From Burkholderiaceae bacterium (lineage in GTDB: Bacteria; Pseudomonadota; Gammaproteobacteria; Burkholderiales; Burkholderiaceae_C), in contig JAJVIL010000039.1 of assembly GCA_022072045.1 (NCBI GenBank), positions 1 to 38,814 of the forward strand: a stretch of DNA of 38,814 bases, in the 5' to 3' direction. Below, in pieces: positions 34,757-38,814 of this stretch (position 1 is the first letter of the stretch; each line of letters starts with the position of its first letter). The notes beneath the pieces were generated by a model that searched no databases, had not been told where the DNA came from, and worked only from the letters and a program-made list of their open reading frames with translations. The translations under genes were made by a program, and so were the position numbers.

Positions 34757-35182
34757 TCAGCTCACCTTGTAGGTCATGAGGTGGATGCTGGTCTCGGTGG
34801 CACCGATGCCCTTGATCAGGCGCAGCCGCTCGAGCACCTGCCCCAGTTCGGTGAGGTTCGACGAGCGGATCTCGGCCAGCAGGTCCCAGCGCCCGTTGGT
34901 GTCGTGCACCGCCGCGACACCGGGCTCGCCGAGCAGCGCGGCGACCACCTTGCGCATCTGGTTGCCCTCCACCGCGATGCTGGTCCAGGCCTTGATCTCG
35001 TTGGGCTGCACGTCGGGCTTCAGGCGCACCGTGTAGCCGGTGATCACGCCGTCGTCCTCGAGGCGCGTGACGCGGTTCTTGATCGTGCCGCGCGACACGC
35101 CGAGCTTGTGCGCGAGCGTCGCCACCGTGCTGCGGGCGTTCTGGCGCAACAGCGCGATCAGCCGCAGGTCCAGATCGTCCAT
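34757..35182 (-). CDS. Lrp/AsnC-family transcriptional regulator
   Basis: 141 residues. The N-terminal helix-turn-helix is DDLDLRLIALLRQNARSTVATLAHKLGVSRGTIKNRVTRLEDDGVI; the RAM ligand-binding domain follows (GVAAVHDTNGRWDLLAEIRSSN and GIGATETSIHLMTYKVS). These proteins form octamers and sense amino acids. It is divergent from the ornithine cyclodeaminase homologue with about 120 bp between starts, so control of that gene by an amino acid such as ornithine or proline is likely. A perfect inverted repeat ACAAAGTG/CACTTTGT begins 4 bp before its ATG and is a candidate binding site. The start is ATG at 35182. Confidence 0.93.
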   Translation of the reverse strand: MDDLDLRLIALLRQNARSTVATLAHKLGVSRGTIKNRVTRLEDDGVITGYTVRLKPDVQPNEIKAWTSIAVEGNQMRKVVAALLGEPGVAAVHDTNGRWDLLAEIRSSNLTELGQVLERLRLIKGIGATETSIHLMTYKVS

Positions 35183-35185
35183 TTA

Positions 35186-35215
35186 ACAAAGTGTCAGTTT
35201 GCTTTACCACTTTGT
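35186..35215. promoter_or_regulatory. Inverted repeat between lrp-type gene and ornithine cyclodeaminase gene
   Basis: ACAAAGTG (35186-35193) and CACTTTGT (35208-35215) form a perfect 8-bp inverted repeat with an AT-rich 14-bp centre. It is the most AT-rich spot in the neighbourhood. Placed immediately ahead of the regulator gene and about 90 bp before the divergent enzyme gene, it could serve autoregulation and control of the enzyme. Confidence 0.55.
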
Positions 35216-35303
35216 CAAGAAACCAAGAGATCTGACGCATTGTCGATGCTTTTCGTTGTCGCGGCGGCGCGGAAGAATGAATCGACGCTGTCGAATGCTC
35301 CCC

Positions 35304-36374
35304 ATGCCGCTACTGCTCACCCCTCGCGACGTCGCGCAGATCGTGCGCGCGCAGGGCATCGCCGGCGCGCTGCGCCGGCTCGCGCACGCGATCGAGGCCG
35401 ATTTCGGCCGCTGGGCACAGTTCGACAAGAGCGCGCGCCTCGCGAGCCACTCGCGCAATGGCGTGATCGAGTTGATGCCGATCAGCGACGGCGTGCATTA
35501 CGGCTTCAAGTACGTCAATGGGCACCCCGGCAACACGCGACTCGGCCTGCCGACGGTGATGGCCTTCGGCGTGCTCGCCGACGTCGCCACCGGAGCGCCC
35601 GAACTGCTGAGCGAGCTGACGCTGTGCACCGCGCTGCGCACCGCGGCCACCTCGGCACTGGCCGCACGTTCGCTGGCGCGGCCGGACAGCCGCACGATGG
35701 CGTTGATCGGCAACGGCGCGCAAGCCGAGTTCCAGGCGCTGGCGTTCCACCACCTGCTGGCTATCGAAGAGATCCGCGCCTACGACCTCGACCCCACCGC
35801 GACGGCCAAGCTGCAGCGCCACCTGCACGCCGTGCGCGGCCTTCGCGTACGGGCCTGCACCGGCATCGCCGAGGCGGTGCGCGGCGCCGACATCGTCACC
35901 ACCGCCACCGCCCACAAGGCGCGTGCCGCGGTCCTGCACGCGGCGATGATCGAACCGGGCATGCACATCAACGCCATCGGCGGCGATTGCCCCGGCAAGA
36001 CCGAACTGCACCCCGACGTGCTGCGCATGGCACGCGTGATCGTCGAGTACGAGCCGCAGACGCGCATCGAAGGCGACATTCAGCAGATGCCGCCCGACTT
36101 CGCGGTGACCGAACTGTGGCAGGTGCTGCAAGGCCGTGCACCCGGCCGCGAGCACGCGCGGCAGGTCACGGTGTTCGACTCGGTGGGCTTCGCGCTCGAG
36201 GACTTCTCGGCGCTGTGCTGGCTGCGCGACAGCGCGCGCGAACTGGGCCTCGGCTCGGCGGCGGCGCTGGTGCCCGAACTCGCCGACCCGAAGGACCTCT
36301 TCTCTCTGCTGGGTACCGCGGCCGCGAAAGCGCCGGCGCCCACCGCGGCGACCGCCGCGCTGACGTCGGCCTGA
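35304..36374 (+). CDS. Ornithine cyclodeaminase/mu-crystallin family protein
   Basis: 356 residues. The founding enzyme converts ornithine to proline and ammonia using bound NAD. Seen here: FDKSARLASHSRNGVIELMPISDG with the substrate-binding Lys and Arg, KYVNGHPGNTRLGLPTV, the Rossmann motif LIGNGAQAEFQALAF, HINAIGGDCPGKTELH and the C-terminal VFDSVGFALEDFSAL with the catalytic Asp. The ending and the GNGAQAEFQ and GGDCPGK segments suit genuine ornithine cyclodeaminases. ATG 35304 fits the family N-terminus; ATGs at 35295 and 35277 are possible and none has a clear ribosome binding site. The divergent Lrp-type regulator suggests induction by an amino acid. Related alanine or ketimine reductases share the fold, so the substrate is probable, not certain. 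Confidence 0.9.
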   Translation: MPLLLTPRDVAQIVRAQGIAGALRRLAHAIEADFGRWAQFDKSARLASHSRNGVIELMPISDGVHYGFKYVNGHPGNTRLGLPTVMAFGVLADVATGAPELLSELTLCTALRTAATSALAARSLARPDSRTMALIGNGAQAEFQALAFHHLLAIEEIRAYDLDPTATAKLQRHLHAVRGLRVRACTGIAEAVRGADIVTTATAHKARAAVLHAAMIEPGMHINAIGGDCPGKTELHPDVLRMARVIVEYEPQTRIEGDIQQMPPDFAVTELWQVLQGRAPGREHARQVTVFDSVGFALEDFSALCWLRDSARELGLGSAAALVPELADPKDLFSLLGTAAAKAPAPTAATAALTSA

Positions 36375-36494
36375 ACGCCGGCGCAGCGGACGGGCGCCCG
36401 CCCTCGCCGAAACGGCGGATTGGCGAAACCCCCTGCTTGTTGAGCGCCGCCGGGCCACCTAGAGTGGCCCGCTCCAATTCTGCGGAGACCGGTC

Positions 36495-38621
36495 ATGGGT
36501 CAACTCGCTTTGCGGCGGCTCGCAGCGATCACCGCGCTGCTCGGCACGACCCTCGGCGCCGCGGCCGGCGTCTCGGTGCGCTTCAGCAGCACCGATCCTT
36601 CGGCCACGCCGTTTCCGAGCGACCGCTTCACGGTGCGCGATTGGAGCAACACCACGTTTCGTCGCGTCAACCTGCCGCTGCCGTCGGATTGCGGCGGCGC
36701 GGCGGCGCCCGAGTGCGCCGACCTCGCGGTGATCAATGGGCTCGACGGCTTCTCGACCCAGCCGCGCATCACGATCCCGTTCACCGGCGCGATCGATCCG
36801 GCCAGCGTCGCCAGCGACACTGTCTACCTCGTCAATCTGGGTGACACGCTCAGCCTGCGCGGCTTCGGCCACCGGGTCGGCGTCAATCAGGTGGTGTGGG
36901 ACCCCGCCACCAACACCCTCGCGTTGCAGCCCGACGAGCTGCTGCAACAGCACTCGCGCTATCTGCTGGTGGTCACCAGCGGCGTGCGCGACGCCGGCGG
37001 CCAGCGCATCGAGCGCGCGCGATCGCTCGACGACAGCCTGCGCAGCAGCCACGAGTACGACCGCGACCTGCGCGACGGCATGCGCGGCGGCTGGCACCGC
37101 CACCGCATCGTCGCGGCCAGCGTGTTCACCACGCAGAGCATCACCGCCGATCTGCAGAAGATCGCGCAGCAGATCAAGCGCTCGCGGCCGGCGCCGGTGG
37201 ACTTCATGATCGGCAACGGTGGCGCGGCGCGAGCGGTGTTCGCGGTGCCGGGGTTGCAGATCCGGTTCAACCGCCAGATCGCGACCAGCGGCGCGCCGTC
37301 GCCGAGCTTCCTGCCGACCCCCGCGCTGCAGATCGTGCCGGGGTCGGTGGGCAGCATCGCCTACGGCCGCTTCGCGTCACCGGACTACGAGGATGCCGGC
37401 AAGGTCATCGCGCCCACCGACACGCTGGGCGGGCGACCGGCGCCGCAGGGCAGCAACGCCCTCGTGGTGCAGATGTTCCTGCCCGCGGGCCCCAAGCCCG
37501 CCGGCGGCTGGCCGGTGGCGATCTTCGGCCACGGCTTCACCGACAGCATGTACGGCGCGCCATGGACGCAGGCCTCGATCTACGCCGCGCACGGCATCGC
37601 CACCGTCTCGATCAACGTCGTCGGGCACGGCGGCGGTGCGCTCGGCACGCTCGACGTGCTGCCCAGCGGCAGCGCGCCGGTCGTCGTGCCCGCCGGCGGT
37701 CGCGGCATCGACCAGGACGGCAACGGCACGATCGACTCCACCGAGGGTGTCAATGCCGCCGCGCCGCGCGACATCGTCGGCAGCCGCGATGGCCTGCGCC
37801 AGACCGTGGTCGACCTGATGCAACTGGTGCGCCAGATCGAGGGTGGTGTCGACGTCGACGGCGACGGCAGCGTCGACCTCGACGCGCGGCGCATCTACTA
37901 CGCCGGGCAGAGCTTCGGCGGCATCTACGGCACCATCGCGATGGGCGTCGAGCGCAACCTGCAGGCCGGCGTGGTCAACGTGCCGGGCGGCTCGATCACC
38001 GAGATCGCGCGCCTGAGCCCGAGCTTCCGCCTGCTGACGGCGATCGCGCTGGCCGCGCGTGGCCTGATCAATCTGCCGCCGGCACCGGGCCTGCCGTTCC
38101 CGTTCAATCTGCAGTTCGACGAGAACATCCCGCTGCGCGATCAAGCGCCGCTGGTGAACGGCGTCCCCGGTGCGATGGCGATCCAGCGGGCGCTCGACCG
38201 CTTCCAGTGGGTGCAACAGTCCGGCAACCCGGTGAGCTACGCGCAGCACATCCGCAGGCAGCCGCTGCCCGGCAACGCGCCCAAGCCGGTGATCGTGCAG
38301 TTCGCCAAGGGCGACAAGACCGTGCCTAACCCGACGACCAGCGCACTCATCCGGGCCGGCGATCTGGCCGACCGCGCCACCTTCTTCCGCAACGATCTCG
38401 CCTTCGCCGCCAACGCCGCGACACCGAAGAACCCGCACACCTTCCTCACCAACATCGCCGCCGGCGGCCTCGGCCCGGCGGTGGCGATCAGTGCGCAGAC
38501 GCAGATCGCCACCTTCTTCGTCAGCCGCGGCACGAGCGTGATCGACCCCGACGGCGACGGCCCGCTGTTCGAAGTGCCGATCGCCGGGCCGCTGCCGGAG
38601 ACGCTCGACTTCATCCCGTAA
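36495..38621 (+). CDS. Secreted lipase-like alpha/beta hydrolase (bacterial virulence factor lipase type)
   Basis: 708 residues. A signal peptide is visible at 1-24 (LRRLAAITALLGTTLGAAAG), with no lipobox. The first 300 residues resemble the N-terminal domain of bacterial virulence-factor lipases (RVNLPLPSDCGG, DGFSTQPRITIPFTGAID). The hydrolase core has PVAIFGHGFTDSMYG, the nucleophile in YYAGQSFGGIYGT (Ser473), a likely acid in FAKGDKTVPNP and a likely His in PKNPHTFLT. Three DxDGxG motifs (DQDGNGTID, DVDGDGSVD, DPDGDGP) look like calcium loops, two of them flanking the segment before the nucleophile. The ATG at 36495 follows GGAG. It probably acts in the periplasm or outside the cell on lipids or polyesters. 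It stands alone. Confidence 0.88.
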   Translation: MGQLALRRLAAITALLGTTLGAAAGVSVRFSSTDPSATPFPSDRFTVRDWSNTTFRRVNLPLPSDCGGAAAPECADLAVINGLDGFSTQPRITIPFTGAIDPASVASDTVYLVNLGDTLSLRGFGHRVGVNQVVWDPATNTLALQPDELLQQHSRYLLVVTSGVRDAGGQRIERARSLDDSLRSSHEYDRDLRDGMRGGWHRHRIVAASVFTTQSITADLQKIAQQIKRSRPAPVDFMIGNGGAARAVFAVPGLQIRFNRQIATSGAPSPSFLPTPALQIVPGSVGSIAYGRFASPDYEDAGKVIAPTDTLGGRPAPQGSNALVVQMFLPAGPKPAGGWPVAIFGHGFTDSMYGAPWTQASIYAAHGIATVSINVVGHGGGALGTLDVLPSGSAPVVVPAGGRGIDQDGNGTIDSTEGVNAAAPRDIVGSRDGLRQTVVDLMQLVRQIEGGVDVDGDGSVDLDARRIYYAGQSFGGIYGTIAMGVERNLQAGVVNVPGGSITEIARLSPSFRLLTAIALAARGLINLPPAPGLPFPFNLQFDENIPLRDQAPLVNGVPGAMAIQRALDRFQWVQQSGNPVSYAQHIRRQPLPGNAPKPVIVQFAKGDKTVPNPTTSALIRAGDLADRATFFRNDLAFAANAATPKNPHTFLTNIAAGGLGPAVAISAQTQIATFFVSRGTSVIDPDGDGPLFEVPIAGPLPETLDFIP

Positions 38622-38661
38622 GCGCGTGCCCGCGCTGCCGCGGGTGGCCACAGCGCGGTTA

Positions 38662-38690
38662 CCGTTTTCCCCCCGGCGTCGGGGGAACGG
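38662..38690. terminator. Possible terminator-like hairpin after the lipase-like gene
   Basis: CCGTTTTCCCCCC is followed, after a short loop, by GGGGGAACGG, giving a stem of about 10 bp with a small bulge. No T-run follows, so rho-independent termination is uncertain. Confidence 0.35.
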
Positions 38691-38814
38691 CTGCTGCAGG
38701 TGCGCTCGGATAATCCGGCGCAACCGCACGGCCTTCGCATGCTCGCCATCGCCGCCATCGTCGTTCGCATCGGCCGCGCCGGTCGCGCGCTGGCGTCGAT
38801 GGCGGCGATCGCGC

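Noticed and set aside
38739-38814. Possible start of another gene at the window edge (ATG, Ala/Ile-rich)
   Set aside because: Only 25 codons are visible, there is no ribosome binding site and the sequence is low complexity, so it cannot be supported.

Overview
The window is a GC-rich chromosomal segment of a betaproteobacterium, most likely order Burkholderiales (Rubrivivax/Leptothrix/Comamonadaceae-like). This is inferred from the gene order hemW-rdgB-rph-PP2C-kinase-yicC ... gmk-rpoZ-spoT-greB, which I know as conserved in that order, and from dispersed palindromic repeats of a type familiar from these genomes. I ran no search. Product names rest on motifs read in the translations.

Layout. 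(1) 1-2046: the end of a chemotaxis operon (cheR 3' end, cheD, cheB). (2) 2124-7019, minus strand: hemW, rdgB, rph, a PP2C phosphatase and a Ser/Thr kinase; yicC (7049-7951) is divergent from the kinase. (3) 7931-about 21033: an accessory block between yicC and gmk. The last 21 bp of yicC recur exactly at 11268-11288, and about 100 bp downstream are also repeated, so this looks like one or two integrative elements accreted at the 3' end of yicC. The first unit holds a wrecked tyrosine integrase, an acyl-CoA synthetase tail, a broken sugar-ABC permease and an intact lrgA-lrgB pair. The second unit holds a catabolic cassette. (4) 21091-23507: an alpha/beta hydrolase and a WS/DGAT acyltransferase, translationally coupled. 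(5) 23712-27561: gmk, rpoZ, spoT and convergent greB, resuming the core order. (6) 27650-38621: an OmpA-like protein, an AraC regulator divergent from icmF (fused isobutyryl-CoA mutase), a TPR-GGDEF protein, an Lrp regulator divergent from an ornithine cyclodeaminase homologue, and a large secreted lipase-like protein.

The most system-like part is the cassette at 11421-20937. A minus-strand operon (cyclase-family hydrolase, HisD-family dehydrogenase resembling HpsN, SDR) is divergent from a TetR regulator. Next comes a plus-strand operon (VOC protein and a complete Liv-type ABC importer with a Tat-exported binding protein). Both operons carry a near-identical palindrome, TGAGC-N4-GCTCA, placed directly after the -10 box. 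This implies that one regulator switches uptake and catabolism together. The substrate is not evident from sequence.

A second notable signal is a family of palindromic repeats, at least three intergenic or near-intergenic copies, that also appears to sit in frame inside hemW and icmF, adding roughly 25-30 low-complexity residues to each enzyme. I recognise no copy inside the accessory block.

I saw no rRNA, tRNA or CRISPR array.
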